DNA of 64,000 nucleotides from Reichenbachiella faecimaris (GCF_900176375.1 NZ_FWYF01000003.1:310001-374000), one strand, 5' to 3'. Numbered from the stretch's first letter, positions 1 to 9,115 are shown. Notes: generated from the sequence alone by a model not told the origin. Translations and numbers: made by a program.

Positions 1-2001
1 TTCTCCTTTCCCTTGGCAGTGGGGGATCCGGCTACCGTGCTTGATCAGCCCAATGCTATTGTGTTGACCAAGCAGGCGGCTAAAAAATACTTTGGAGAAG
101 AGAATCCGCTTGGAAAAACGCTGATATTAGATAAGGAAGAACCTTTTGTTGTGGCTGGGGTGATGGGTGAATGGCCAGCTGATTCGCATTTGGACTTTGA
201 TTTTTTAGGTTCTCTGAAGTACATAGAGGACTTCAGTTTTATGAAAGGCTGGTGGAACAATGGACTCTTCACCTATGTACAAGTGGAATCGCCATTAGTT
301 GCAGAAGGGCTGAATGCCAAGTTTCCTCAATTTATGGACAAATATTTTGTAGAGGACTTTAAAAGATCAGGCAAACGAATCGACATTGGACTGGAAGCAT
401 TAAAAGACATTTATTTTGATCGAGTACGATACGACTGGGCAAGACACGGCAATAGGGAGGCAGTTATTTTATTGACGGGTGTGGCCATGGCCATTCTGTT
501 CATTGCCTGTTTCAATTATCTGAATCTAGCCATTGCTTTATCTTTCAGACGAGCCAAAGAAATAGGTATGAGAAAAGTACTGGGTGGCAATAAACTTAGA
601 CTTGTTTTGCAATTTCTTGGAGAATCGGCCATGGTTTGTATCATAGCCATTACGCTGGCTATTGGCCTCACGGAAGTGGTTCTTCCAACATTCAACAGCC
701 TGTTTGACCTCGCCATCACTACTTCATGGTACGATCCTTTGGTCTTAATATTCTTTGCTGTTTTAATTTTAGTTACGATTTTACTTTCAGGACTGTACCC
801 GGCCATATTGCTTTCCATGCTCAAGCCTCTTGAGGTTTTTAAAGGGCAAGCCCATCTTAGGAAAAACAATTTATGGTTAAGAAAAGGCTTGGTGATTGCT
901 CAGTTTTCTATTTCCATATTTATGATTATTTCTACCTTGATTATTAAAGAACAGCTAGATTTTGTAAACAACAAAAGCCTTGGATTTGATCGTGAAGCCA
1001 TAGTGATGGTGGACTTCGACAATGACGAAATAGGTGAGCACCGCGATGTATTTAGAGAACGGCTATTGCAGAGTTCGAAAATAAAAACCGCTACCTCCAT
1101 GTCTGGCGAACCAGGTGGGTATCACGATGCTACAACGGTAGATTTTTTAGGGGATGTGGAAGATATTCGGATGCGAACGGCGTTCGTAGATGAAAATTAT
1201 TTGAGTACGTTTAATATCGAATTAGCTACGGGCAGAGATTTCTCCAATGAATACAGGCTCGATGATGCACACGCGGCACTGGTTAATGAAAAAGCACTTC
1301 AGGATTTGGGACTTTCTGCTGATGAAGCCTTGGGTGTCAGGTTCCGAATCCCTATGTGGGATACGCTGGAGCATGTGGTAGTAGGGGTTACAAAAGACTA
1401 TCATTTCAATTCGCTGCGAGAAGAGATAGAGCCGTTGATGATCGTGCCCGGCCACTATCATCGTAGAATGGGGATCAGGTTGGATGCTAATCATCTTTTT
1501 GAAGGACTCAGAGAAGTGGAGGAAATTTATGCAGATTTGGCTCCCAGTTATCCGATTTCTTATGAATTTATGGATGATTCCCTAGAACGGCTGTACGCTG
1601 AAGAAAAACAGCAAAGTCAAATTTTTCAAATGTTTTCGGGTGTATCCATTTTCTTGGCTTGTTTAGGCATCTTTGGATTGGTGTCATTTGTGGTTGAGCG
1701 AAGACGGAAAGAGTTTGGAATTAGAAAAGCCTTAGGTGCAAGCGTGGTTTCTTTGTTGCAGATTATTTCCAAAGAATTTGTAGGGATGATAGGCGTGGCT
1801 AGCCTGATTTCAATTCCTTTAGCCTGGTATGCTATTCAGCGCTGGTTGGAGAATTTTGCCTATCGAATTGATCTGGTAGACTTTTGGGGAATTTTCCTTA
1901 TTGGGGCTGTACTCGCCTTGCTGTTGGCCCTAGTAACCATTTTCATGCGTTCGCTGGGTACAGCCAACGCCAATCCTACGGAGAGTTTGAGGTATGAGTG
2001 A
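1..2001 (+). CDS. FtsX/MacB-type ABC transporter permease, 5'-truncated by the window edge
   Basis: The reading frame is open to base 1, so the true start lies upstream and about 666 C-terminal residues are seen. It begins inside a MacB periplasmic core domain (FPLAVGDP, then KKYFGEENPLGKT, a typical motif). One transmembrane segment with an FtsX signature follows (FRRAKEIGMRKVLGG), then two more, a second periplasmic domain, and a second FtsX block (ERRRKEFGIRKALGAS) with three C-terminal membrane segments. This is the duplicated FtsX layout of the large Bacteroidota permeases that work with a MacB-like ATPase, probably in efflux or envelope stress (family knowledge). No ATPase is visible here. 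A paralogue lies at 47489-50098. Confidence 0.9.
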   Translation, partial: FSFPLAVGDPATVLDQPNAIVLTKQAAKKYFGEENPLGKTLILDKEEPFVVAGVMGEWPADSHLDFDFLGSLKYIEDFSFMKGWWNNGLFTYVQVESPLVAEGLNAKFPQFMDKYFVEDFKRSGKRIDIGLEALKDIYFDRVRYDWARHGNREAVILLTGVAMAILFIACFNYLNLAIALSFRRAKEIGMRKVLGGNKLRLVLQFLGESAMVCIIAITLAIGLTEVVLPTFNSLFDLAITTSWYDPLVLIFFAVLILVTILLSGLYPAILLSMLKPLEVFKGQAHLRKNNLWLRKGLVIAQFSISIFMIISTLIIKEQLDFVNNKSLGFDREAIVMVDFDNDEIGEHRDVFRERLLQSSKIKTATSMSGEPGGYHDATTVDFLGDVEDIRMRTAFVDENYLSTFNIELATGRDFSNEYRLDDAHAALVNEKALQDLGLSADEALGVRFRIPMWDTLEHVVVGVTKDYHFNSLREEIEPLMIVPGHYHRRMGIRLDANHLFEGLREVEEIYADLAPSYPISYEFMDDSLERLYAEEKQQSQIFQMFSGVSIFLACLGIFGLVSFVVERRRKEFGIRKALGASVVSLLQIISKEFVGMIGVASLISIPLAWYAIQRWLENFAYRIDLVDFWGIFLIGAVLALLLALVTIFMRSLGTANANPTESLRYE

Positions 2002-2061
2002 TTGAGCCAAGAAAACAATATGCTGTGTGCTCCATTGAATAAGTAATGGATATATTTATCT

Positions 2062-3144
2062 ATGAAAAAATTGTTCGCCCTGCTCTTGATGAGCAGTTTT
2101 TTAGTTATGTATGGAGCATTTGTATCAGAAAGACCCTTTAATGATGGACCCTATGTTTTTGAACAGGGCAAGAAAAGACTTGTGAAATGGGTGGAACATG
2201 GAGTAGTTAAAAAGAAAACCCTTTCATCCCAAAATTACGACAAGTTTAAAAGTGAGGATGCAAGGTATTTCAATCCAAAATATTTATTTACTGATTATAA
2301 AAATGAGGCAGCGAAAACCTTCGATTTCTCAGGCGTTAAAAAAATAGCAGCGCTAAGTGATATCCATGGCCAGTATGATTTGTTCATTAAAATCCTTAAA
2401 AACAATGGCGTCATAGATGACCAAAATCAATGGGTTTTTGGTGATGGCCATTTTGTGATTGTGGGAGACGTTTTTGATCGAGGGGACAAGGTGCAGGAAT
2501 GTCTTTGGTTTATTTATCAGCTGGAGCAGCAGGCCGAGAAATCTGGCGGAAAGGTTCATTATTTGCTTGGTAATCATGAGGTCATGGTATTGACAGGGGA
2601 TCTGAGATACATTCATGACAAATATCGCCAAACGGAGCAGTTGCTTCAGATGCCTTATTGGCAAATTTTTGGTTCTGAATCCGTACTTGGAGCTTGGCTC
2701 AGAACCAAACCAGTCACCATGAGTATTAATGATATTCAGTTTGTTCATGGGGGCCTTTCTCCTGCCTTGGCAATGAGCAAGATCAGCGTTGCTGAGATTA
2801 ACAGTACATTTAGCAATCAGATCATAGACGCAATGCCAGAAGATTCGATTTTTAAAGACCCCAAGGTCAAATTGCTAGATGGGTCTCAGGGTCCTATTTG
2901 GTACAGAGGATATTTTAGGGATTCTACTTTCACGGAGTCAAAGCTGGATGGGGTGCTCGATTATTTTGATAAAAACCATGTTGTTGTTGGACATACTTCT
3001 CAGTATCGTGTAGCATCTGACTTTAGCAATAAGGTCATTCTTGTGGATTCCAGTATCAAGGTAGGTGAGGCGGGTGAAATTCTCCTTGTTGAAAATGGAG
3101 AATTTTTTGTTGGTAATATGGACGGAGTTAGGCGAAAGCTTTAA
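2062..3144 (+). CDS. Exported PPP-like metallophosphoesterase (Shewanella-like phosphatase type)
   Basis: 360 residues. The N-terminus (MKKLFALLLMSSFLVMYGAF) looks like a signal peptide, so the enzyme probably acts in the periplasm. The calcineurin-like metal motifs are all visible: D100-x-H102-G, GDVFDRG (D136, D139-R-G), GNHE (N171, H172), H229 in VHGG and H311 in GHTS. This order matches bacterial Shewanella-like protein phosphatases, which dephosphorylate phosphoproteins or small phosphoesters using two metal ions. The substrate cannot be told. It is transcribed away from the permease and ends 9 bp before the end of the convergent MBL-fold gene. Confidence 0.85.
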   Translation: MKKLFALLLMSSFLVMYGAFVSERPFNDGPYVFEQGKKRLVKWVEHGVVKKKTLSSQNYDKFKSEDARYFNPKYLFTDYKNEAAKTFDFSGVKKIAALSDIHGQYDLFIKILKNNGVIDDQNQWVFGDGHFVIVGDVFDRGDKVQECLWFIYQLEQQAEKSGGKVHYLLGNHEVMVLTGDLRYIHDKYRQTEQLLQMPYWQIFGSESVLGAWLRTKPVTMSINDIQFVHGGLSPALAMSKISVAEINSTFSNQIIDAMPEDSIFKDPKVKLLDGSQGPIWYRGYFRDSTFTESKLDGVLDYFDKNHVVVGHTSQYRVASDFSNKVILVDSSIKVGEAGEILLVENGEFFVGNMDGVRRKL

Positions 3145-3153
3145 TTCACCTGA

Positions 3154-3906
3154 TCATTCAGGATACCAATTGACCAATCTTACTTCTGTTTGGTCAGAGC
3201 TTACGTGAATCAATCGTCTGAAAGTTTCCACATCACTAAATCCACCTTTTCCTCTATAGTGGAAGGGGTAGACTACTTTGGGTGTGAACTCTAATACGGC
3301 ATCAGCAGCCGCCTCTACAGTCATTGTGTAAGGTAAATTCATACAGACGAAGGCAACATCAATTTTTTTCAAAGCTCTCATTTCCATAATATCTTCAGTG
3401 TCTCCAGATATATAGATGCGTTTGCCACCAATAGTTAATACATAGCCATTGCCTCTTCCCTTTGGATGTCTAGACGTTGAGTCTTCTGGGAGATTGTACA
3501 TAGGCACGGCTTCTATTGTGATGTTTTGAAGTGTCATGTTTTTACCATTGGCCAGAGGAGTAAGTTTTGTGAACTCTGGGGTCAATTTTTCAACTACAGC
3601 TTGTGGAGCTATGATTTGGGTGGATTGTGCTTCCAATTGCTGCAAGGTCTCTGTGTTCATGTGATCGCCATGTATGTCAGTGATCAATATGGCGCTGGGT
3701 GCTGCAAGTCCTTCAAATCCTTTTTTGCCACCATAAGGATCCACATAGATCATCATGTCCTGATACTCAATAGCCATGGTGGCATGAAGGATAGGGTAGA
3801 TTTTAATTTCACCTTCAGACGCTGAGATGATTTCTGGTGTTGAGGATTGGCAAAATGCTGGCTGAATAAAAATGGATAGGAGGATAGTACAGATGAGATG
3901 CTTCAT
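3154..3906 (-). CDS. Exported MBL-fold metallohydrolase (UlaG-like)
   Basis: About 250 residues from the ATG at 3906. That start gives a clean signal peptide (MKHLICTILLSIFIQPAFCQ); a longer frame to 3948 adds only a polar leader before it. The protein shows HATMAIEY, DPYGG, ITDIHGDHMN and a later SGDTED, which are the landmarks of UlaG-type metallo-beta-lactamase-fold hydrolases. The usual T-H-x-H-x-D-H metal motif reads T-D-I-H-G-D-H, so the first histidine is an aspartate; the other ligands are present. Predicted periplasmic. The substrate is unknown. It is convergent with the phosphatase gene. Confidence 0.82.
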   Translation of the reverse strand: MKHLICTILLSIFIQPAFCQSSTPEIISASEGEIKIYPILHATMAIEYQDMMIYVDPYGGKKGFEGLAAPSAILITDIHGDHMNTETLQQLEAQSTQIIAPQAVVEKLTPEFTKLTPLANGKNMTLQNITIEAVPMYNLPEDSTSRHPKGRGNGYVLTIGGKRIYISGDTEDIMEMRALKKIDVAFVCMNLPYTMTVEAAADAVLEFTPKVVYPFHYRGKGGFSDVETFRRLIHVSSDQTEVRLVNWYPE

Positions 3907-3977
3907 GAAACGTAATTTACTGGTGTGCCTACAATTTAACTTTTTCAATCAATTTGAAAAAGCTCCAGATGAAATCA

Positions 3978-5045
3978 TTAAAACAATTCCATCTGTTTAT
4001 CATCCTTTATTCTTCTAAATAGACTTAAGTCATAAGGGTGTTTTTCAAGTCCTAGTTTGTATTTGCGCTTGGCTAAGGCAAACATCTGATGAATTTGGTT
4101 CGACAATTCTCCTTCTCCCCTCATCCTGGTTTTGAAACGACTGTCATTGAGCGAACCACCATGTAATTCTTTGATCTGATTCAGTACTTTTTCGGCTCGG
4201 TCAGGAAAATTCTTTTCTATCCAGTCGCTAAATATTTCTGGAATAATGCCATTGAGTCTCACAATGGTATAAGCCAAATCTGTGGCTCCGTTTTCAGCTA
4301 TTTTTTCTGCCAGTTTCATGATCTCCATACTGTTGATGGACGGAATGATTGGAGCCATCATGACCATGGTAGGTATACCAGCCTCAGACAAACTCCGAAT
4401 GGCATTGAGGCGAACACCTACCGCACTGGTTCTAGGTTCTAACAGACTCCTGGTTTTGTCCTTCAGAGATGTCAAGGATATGACCACCTTGGCTAATTTC
4501 ATTTTGGCCAATTCACTGAGGAGATCAATATCTCTGACCACCATGGCATTTTTGGTAATAACGCCTACAGGGTGTCTATATTTCAGACAGACTTCAAGGA
4601 TGGATCGTGTGATTTTTAGTTCGCGTTCTATAGGCTGATAGCAATCCGTATTCCCAGACAACATAATGGGTACAGGTTTCCATGTTTTGGATTTAAACTT
4701 TTCTTTGAGCAACTCAGCAGCGTTTTCCTTGATTAGAATTTTGGTTTCGAAATCTGTGCCGGCACTGTAGCCCCAGTATTCATGAGAGTTGCGAGCATAG
4801 CAATAAATGCATCCATGTTCACAGCCCTGATAAGGATTGAGCGAATATGAAAATCCAATGTCAGGGCTATCTACTTTGTTTACAATGGTTTTGGGGTGGA
4901 CAGTGATGTATTCTGTTTTGGGTTTTCGTTCTTTTTCCCCAGCTTGATAGAGGTGTTGCAAAAAGGATAAATCCTTTTCGTAGCTGTGTTCTAAAAAACG
5001 ATTGTCAGGGTTGATTTGAGCACCCCTGCCTTTGATATAGTCCAT
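3978..5045 (-). CDS. PA0069-family radical SAM protein
   Basis: 355 residues. The cluster motif is C75-x3-C79-x2-C82 (GCEHGCIYC) followed by YARNSHEYWG, which is characteristic of the PA0069/Rv2578c radical SAM family related to spore photoproduct lyases. The early residues KGRGAQINPDNRF are also typical. It should bind a 4Fe-4S cluster and cleave S-adenosylmethionine. The physiological substrate of the family is not established as far as I know. It runs divergently from the STAS-like gene, with a 12-bp perfect palindrome between them. Confidence 0.88.
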   Translation of the reverse strand: MDYIKGRGAQINPDNRFLEHSYEKDLSFLQHLYQAGEKERKPKTEYITVHPKTIVNKVDSPDIGFSYSLNPYQGCEHGCIYCYARNSHEYWGYSAGTDFETKILIKENAAELLKEKFKSKTWKPVPIMLSGNTDCYQPIERELKITRSILEVCLKYRHPVGVITKNAMVVRDIDLLSELAKMKLAKVVISLTSLKDKTRSLLEPRTSAVGVRLNAIRSLSEAGIPTMVMMAPIIPSINSMEIMKLAEKIAENGATDLAYTIVRLNGIIPEIFSDWIEKNFPDRAEKVLNQIKELHGGSLNDSRFKTRMRGEGELSNQIHQMFALAKRKYKLGLEKHPYDLSLFRRIKDDKQMELF

Positions 5046-5081
5046 GAATAAATAGTATAAAAGAGTCCTGAAAACGAGCCT

Positions 5082-5112
5082 ACTAAATTACTAAAATAAT
5101 TAGTAATTTAGT
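5082..5112. promoter_or_regulatory. Perfect 12-bp inverted repeat in a divergent intergenic region
   Basis: The arms actaaattacta (5082-5093) and tagtaatttagt (5101-5112) are exact reverse complements around a 7-nt AT loop. It lies 37 bp before the radical SAM start and about 110 bp before the STAS-like start, so it sits upstream of both genes rather than behind one. This favours an operator over a terminator, although ctttt follows on the plus strand. Confidence 0.4.
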
Positions 5113-5220
5113 CTTTTAGACCCGTGATTTTCTTTAGGCAAAAGCATGGAAAGCTTTTGGAGAAACACTTTGCCGAACAACCAAAATTCATCATATTGCT
5201 CAATTAAATTTTTTTACAAA

Positions 5221-5574
5221 ATGGCAGGATACAGTCTCATCAATCACAAAGGAAAAGAAATACTTTACGTCGACTACACGGGTATGGGCAAGGATGAAAT
5301 TCTGAAGGTTATGGATGATGCTACAGCTTATGCTTTAGAGTTGAACAGACCAATGCTTAGGCTATCCAATATGACAGACGTTTTTGCGGTAAAGGAAGTA
5401 GTAGAGAAGGCCAAGGAGAGTGGGAAAACCACCAATCACTTGACCATTAAAAGAGCTGCTGTAGGTATCACTGGAGCAAAAAAAGTACTTTTCAATGCCT
5501 TCAACAGATTCTCAGGCAACAACACCAGAGCCTTCGATTCTGTAGATGACGCGAAGGATTGGTTGGTGATATAG
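5221..5574 (+). CDS. STAS/SpoIIAA-like domain protein
   Basis: 117 residues from the ATG at 5221 (MAGYSLINHKGKEILYVDY). A longer frame starting at 5146 adds a low-quality leader and is less likely. The pattern of a short beta strand, KEILYVDYTGM, then a helix and a later DVFAVKEVVEKAKE helix resembles anti-sigma-antagonist-like single-domain proteins of Bacteroidota. No partner kinase or sigma factor is nearby. A protein of similar size and layout is at 24333-24689. The function is not established; a regulatory or protein-binding role is inference. Confidence 0.65.
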   Translation: MAGYSLINHKGKEILYVDYTGMGKDEILKVMDDATAYALELNRPMLRLSNMTDVFAVKEVVEKAKESGKTTNHLTIKRAAVGITGAKKVLFNAFNRFSGNNTRAFDSVDDAKDWLVI

Positions 5575-5954
5575 TTTGTGACCATAACATCAAGACTTCA
5601 TTTTTTTTGCTTTTATTCATTTGAATCAATGGTTGTTCCACTGAACGAACTAATGAAATCGCAGGAGTGTGGGATGCAACGAACCGTATTAGGTATCTAT
5701 TTGATACTATTAGTTTGGAAATAAACTTTGATCCTTTTATTGAGAAAACAACAGTTAAAACATATTCAGGGATTATGGGTGCTAGTAGCTTCTAAACTCA
5801 ATATGAGGATGACAGGCACTAGCATCCATAAGCCTGATGAGCTGTTTGCAAAGAGTATTTGAATCAGATACTTTTATAGATATTATAAAGTCTAGCTTAG
5901 AGACAATAGTTGGCATCATCTGCTAGTTACAGCCAGGTTAAATGCTCTCAATAT
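5575..5954 (+). other. 380-bp intergenic stretch with a possible gene remnant
   Basis: No convincing gene. Positions 5625-5795 hold an open frame of 56 codons ending in TAA with no ATG or GTG start at its head (it contains EIAGVWDATNRIRYLF). It follows directly on an in-frame TGA and could be a decayed coding fragment or chance. The remainder is AT-rich and should carry the promoter of the Crp-type regulator. Confidence 0.3.
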
Positions 5955-6530
5955 ATGATGGAAAATATAATTTCATTCTTCAATAATATTATTCCCCTTT
6001 CTGAAAAGACCTTAGGTTTGATGAGTAAGGTTTTTATTTCTGCAGAATTGAAGAAAGGAGAATATTTTATTAGAAAAGGGCAATTTGCAAAAGAAATAGC
6101 TTTTTTGGAAGCTGGTATTGTAAGAGCTTATTATATCAACAATGAAGGAAAGGAATATAACAAAACCTTTTTTTCTGCTCCAGCTATTATTGGTTCATAC
6201 GCCTCGCTCATCAGCAAGAGTAAGAACGCCGTGGCTCAACAGGCGCTAACAGATTGTAAAATCTGGAAAGCTTCCTTCCATGAAATTGAAAAATTGTCAG
6301 AAGGAAATTTTGAGATAGAAAGGTTGAGAAGAATTATTGCCGAAAATTACTTTTTGAGTAATGAAAAGAAAGAAATTGAAATGGCATTGTTGGACGCTGA
6401 GGAGCGTTATTTGATCCTTCAAGAGGAATATCCAGGAATAGAACTCAAAATACCACAATACCACATTGCCTACTATCTGGGAATCAGTGCCACGCAACTC
6501 AGCCGGATAAGAAACAAAATGTCACGTTAA
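5955..6530 (+). CDS. Crp/Fnr-family transcriptional regulator (cyclic-nucleotide-binding domain)
   Basis: 191 residues from the ATG at 5955 (or 5958). The upstream TTG at 5910 would only add a polar leader. Residues about 25-110 form a cNMP-binding beta-roll (LKKGEYFIRKGQFAKEIAFLEAGIVRAYY). The C-terminus holds a short helix-turn-helix (IPQYHIAYYLGISATQLSRIRNKMSR). This compact layout is the common Bacteroidota Crp-type regulator, often of unknown ligand. The likely target is the small membrane-protein gene 90 bp downstream (inference). The glycine/arginine phosphate-binding signature of true cAMP receptors is not obvious, so the ligand is uncertain. Confidence 0.85.
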   Translation: MMENIISFFNNIIPLSEKTLGLMSKVFISAELKKGEYFIRKGQFAKEIAFLEAGIVRAYYINNEGKEYNKTFFSAPAIIGSYASLISKSKNAVAQQALTDCKIWKASFHEIEKLSEGNFEIERLRRIIAENYFLSNEKKEIEMALLDAEERYLILQEEYPGIELKIPQYHIAYYLGISATQLSRIRNKMSR

Positions 6531-6621
6531 TCGACATTTCTTTACCTATGTAAATGCATAGGGTTTTCAAATAAAATTTCTTTGCCATGGAATGATTTCT
6601 ATCTGGTAGCAAACAAATTTT

Positions 6622-7038
6622 ATGATTATGAAAAATACAGCAATCACTTTCTTCAGAGTTCTTTTTATCCTATCCGCCCTGTGGAATCTTATTGGAGCAA
6701 TTTTTGGCTATTTTAATACAGCCTATACCTTCAATGGTTTATTCAATAGACAGCTCACAGACCCACTTTATTACGCTATCTATCAAGGTGCCTGGGGTAC
6801 CACACTGGTATATTTTATTGGGTATTCCATAGTTGCCTATAATCCTTTGAAACATACTGGAATTGTGATCGTTGGGGGGATTGGCAAAATTGGCTTTGCC
6901 ATTTCATTGTTGAAATTTTATTTGTCAGGGATAGCTGGATCAGTTGTTCTAATAGTGATCATTGGTGATTTTATATTTGTCCTGCTCTTCTTATACTACT
7001 TTATAAAGTTGTTCATGGCAAAACAAAGCATTGTCTAA
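6622..7038 (+). CDS. Four-TM membrane protein, conserved hypothetical
   Basis: 138 residues with four hydrophobic segments: about 8-28, 52-70, 78-97 and 105-130. I do not recognise a named family. ATG codons at 6622 and 6628 are both possible starts. It follows the Crp-type regulator on the same strand and precedes the START-domain gene by 13 bp, so the latter two are likely cotranscribed. It could be a small regulated inner-membrane protein; nothing catalytic is visible. Confidence 0.7.
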   Translation: MIMKNTAITFFRVLFILSALWNLIGAIFGYFNTAYTFNGLFNRQLTDPLYYAIYQGAWGTTLVYFIGYSIVAYNPLKHTGIVIVGGIGKIGFAISLLKFYLSGIAGSVVLIVIIGDFIFVLLFLYYFIKLFMAKQSIV

Positions 7039-7051
7039 TCTGCAAAAAAGG

Positions 7052-7657
7052 ATGAATTATAGGCGCGTAGCACTGTTCTTGAATCTACTGACCTTCCCGC
7101 TATTTCAATCTTTTTCTCAAACGTCATGGGAAATTGAAAAAGACAAAGATGGAATAAAGGTTTATACCAAAGTGGAAAAAGACTCAGGATTCAAGTCTTT
7201 CAAAGCTCAGATGCAGGTCAGTGCTTCCGTGCCTGAAATACTGGAAATATTAACTGATGTAGATGGTTATGCTAGATGGTATGGCTTCACCAAAGCAGCA
7301 AAACTCCTCAAGCAAAAAGAGGAGGTACAGTACAATTATGTAGAAACCATATTTCCATGGCCTTATAGCAATAGAGATATGGTTTATCGAATGTCAATTC
7401 ATACAACAGAACATGGCGCGGTAAAAATATCACTGGAAGGAATCCCAGATTATATACCAGAGAAAAAGGGCATCGTGAGGATGAAAAAGGCAGAAGGGTA
7501 CATGCTGTTGCAGCCATCTGATGACAAAACAGAAGTAATTTACATATTTCATTCAGAACCAGGTGATCAGGTTCCAGCCTGGCTGGCCAACAAGTCTATC
7601 GCCGAGTTGCCCTTCAAGACGCTAATTGGACTTAGGGAAATGCTGGGTGGAGATTGA
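7052..7657 (+). CDS. Exported START-domain protein
   Basis: 201 residues from the ATG at 7052, with aaaaagg just upstream; a TTG at 7031 would overlap the previous gene. The signal peptide reads MNYRRVALFLNLLTFPLFQSFSQ. The mature part shows WEIEKDKDGIKVYTK, then ILTDVDGYARWYGFTKAAKLL, then YIFHSEPGDQVPAWLANKS near the end, all hallmarks of the START/SRPBCC helix-grip fold as found in bacterial homologues of StAR-related lipid-transfer proteins. It should bind a hydrophobic ligand in the periplasm or on the outer membrane. Ligand unknown. Confidence 0.82.
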   Translation: MNYRRVALFLNLLTFPLFQSFSQTSWEIEKDKDGIKVYTKVEKDSGFKSFKAQMQVSASVPEILEILTDVDGYARWYGFTKAAKLLKQKEEVQYNYVETIFPWPYSNRDMVYRMSIHTTEHGAVKISLEGIPDYIPEKKGIVRMKKAEGYMLLQPSDDKTEVIYIFHSEPGDQVPAWLANKSIAELPFKTLIGLREMLGGD

Positions 7658-7675
7658 GCTGTATTAGAAACATTC

Positions 7676-7697
7676 CCTCAGTGTCGTGAGGCTTTTT
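7676..7697 (+). terminator. Weak hairpin after the START-domain gene
   Basis: Stem cctca (7676-7680) and tgagg (7687-7691) with a 6-nt loop, followed by cttttt. Short stem, so only a weak terminator candidate. Confidence 0.35.
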
Positions 7698-7714
7698 CAC
7701 ATGGACAGGTTTGG

Positions 7715-7743
7715 TTTGAGTTTCTTAGGGTATCTTATCTTTG
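7715..7743 (+). promoter_or_regulatory. Bacteroidota-type promoter of the fetB-like gene
   Basis: TTTG at 7715-7718, a 17-bp spacer, then TATCTTTG at 7736-7743. This matches the TTTG / TAnnTTTG consensus for the primary sigma factor of Bacteroidota. It lies 26 bp before the ATG at 7770. Confidence 0.65.
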
Positions 7744-7769
7744 TTTCAACTAATTGACGCAACAGTCCC

Positions 7770-8489
7770 ATGGACAACTCCCTTCAAATCATTTCCATTC
7801 CTAATCTGCTGGTGGCTTTTGTACCTGTAGTGGCTGTGTTGTTTGTATTGTGGAAATGGCAGCAGGGTATCCATACCTCACTCTGGGCAGTAGTGCGTAT
7901 GGTCATCCAGCTGGTGATGGTGGGCTATGTACTCACCTACATTTTCGAGTCTGACAATGCATGGATTGTGATTGGGGTGCTGGCGGTCATGTTGTTCTCT
8001 TCAAGCTGGATCGCGCTACGAACATTGAGTGATCGGAGGAGCGAGTTGTTGATGAAAGCACTGGTGGCGATTGTTGTTGGTGGAGTGCTTGTTTTGTTGC
8101 TTATTTCACAGGGTGTATTGATGCTAGACCCGTGGTATATGCCACAGTATCTGATCCCTTTGGCTGGAATGATATTCGCTAATGCAATGAACTGTGTGAG
8201 TTTGGCTGGGGAGCGACTGACTGCAGAGTTGGATAGAGGAGTGGACTACACTGAGGCCAGAAATACGGCACTTCAAGCTGCCTTGATTCCTATTACTAAT
8301 GCTCTGTTTGCGGTAGGGCTGGTTTCTCTACCAGGTATGATGACGGGGCAGATATTGTCTGGTGTTTCTCCTTTGATTGCAGTGCGCTATCAGATCATGG
8401 TGATGTGCATGGCTTTTGGTTCAGCGGGCATTTCAGTGGCACTTTTTCTGATTTTAGTAAGAGCCAATTTTGTCAAAGCAGGAGAATAG
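7770..8489 (+). CDS. fetB: FetB-family (UPF0014) ABC transporter permease
   Basis: 239 residues with about seven membrane segments. The motifs NAMNCVSLAGERL and the EARNTALQAALIP loop followed by LVSLPGMMTGQILSG are diagnostic of the FetB/YbbM/UPF0014 family. In E. coli FetB pairs with the ATPase FetA in iron export and oxidative-stress resistance; plant relatives include ALS3 and STAR2. No FetA-like ATPase lies beside it here, so it may use an ATPase encoded elsewhere. A good promoter precedes it. Confidence 0.85.
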   Translation: MDNSLQIISIPNLLVAFVPVVAVLFVLWKWQQGIHTSLWAVVRMVIQLVMVGYVLTYIFESDNAWIVIGVLAVMLFSSSWIALRTLSDRRSELLMKALVAIVVGGVLVLLLISQGVLMLDPWYMPQYLIPLAGMIFANAMNCVSLAGERLTAELDRGVDYTEARNTALQAALIPITNALFAVGLVSLPGMMTGQILSGVSPLIAVRYQIMVMCMAFGSAGISVALFLILVRANFVKAGE

Positions 8490-8538
8490 ATCGCGAATTT
8501 AAGATGACAAATCCACCGTTTCGGCTTATCATTGCCAC

Positions 8539-8814
8539 ATGATTCAGTTATTTCAAACATTTGTCATACAAACCATCATCTATTTAACCAATGCCTGGTT
8601 GGTCTATAATATGGCTTGGAAGTACCAGTCTGATCACGAACAATCGGCTTTATTCCTTTGGGTGGCTATCCCGGTTTTGGGTCTGATCAATTACTTTTTG
8701 GCGCGAGTAATGAAAGAAGATGACCCAAGAATGGGTCGACATTTCATACACAGTGCCATTGTTATTTTGCTGATTTGGCTTCCTCTCATTTACTTCCTTC
8801 CATCCTATTCATAA
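8539..8814 (+). CDS. Small three-TM membrane protein
   Basis: 91 residues with hydrophobic stretches at about 4-25, 38-56 and 70-88, separated by short charged loops (KYQSDHEQS and MKEDDPRMGRH). No recognised family. It begins 49 bp after the fetB-like gene on the same strand and may be part of its transcript. It is preceded by no clear promoter. Confidence 0.6.
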   Translation: MIQLFQTFVIQTIIYLTNAWLVYNMAWKYQSDHEQSALFLWVAIPVLGLINYFLARVMKEDDPRMGRHFIHSAIVILLIWLPLIYFLPSYS

Positions 8815-8902
8815 GGACAGCATTTCTGCTATAGTAGGGTATTATTTGTTTTGATCTTTTTACAGTCAGAGAAAAGTTTTAAATCAAATAAATACTAGTA
8901 CC

Positions 8903-9064
8903 ATGTCTACTACAAATTCAAACCCTTCAGTAGAAAATTTAATTACAGAAGCAACAGATATTGCAAACCAGAAAATAGAAAAAAACGACGATCGTTTTTA
9001 TATAGGATTGACCAGTCTTGCCCTATTAGGACTAGTGACTCTATTGGTTTTAGCATTAGCTTGA
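8903..9064 (+). CDS. 53-residue single-TM protein
   Basis: A complete small frame from ATG 8903 to TGA 9062-9064. It has a polar N-terminal half (MSTTNSNPSVENLITEATDI) followed by a strongly hydrophobic C-terminal helix (YIGLTSLALLGLVTLLVLALA). The layout is a tail-anchored small membrane protein. AT-rich sequence with aaataaatactagtacc precedes the ATG. No family recognised. It is coding by composition and clean boundaries only. Confidence 0.5.
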   Translation: MSTTNSNPSVENLITEATDIANQKIEKNDDRFYIGLTSLALLGLVTLLVLALA

Positions 9065-9115
9065 CCCCCTAAATAGACTAAAATATTTAGCAGCCATACG
9101 CTATTGCACAAGGAG

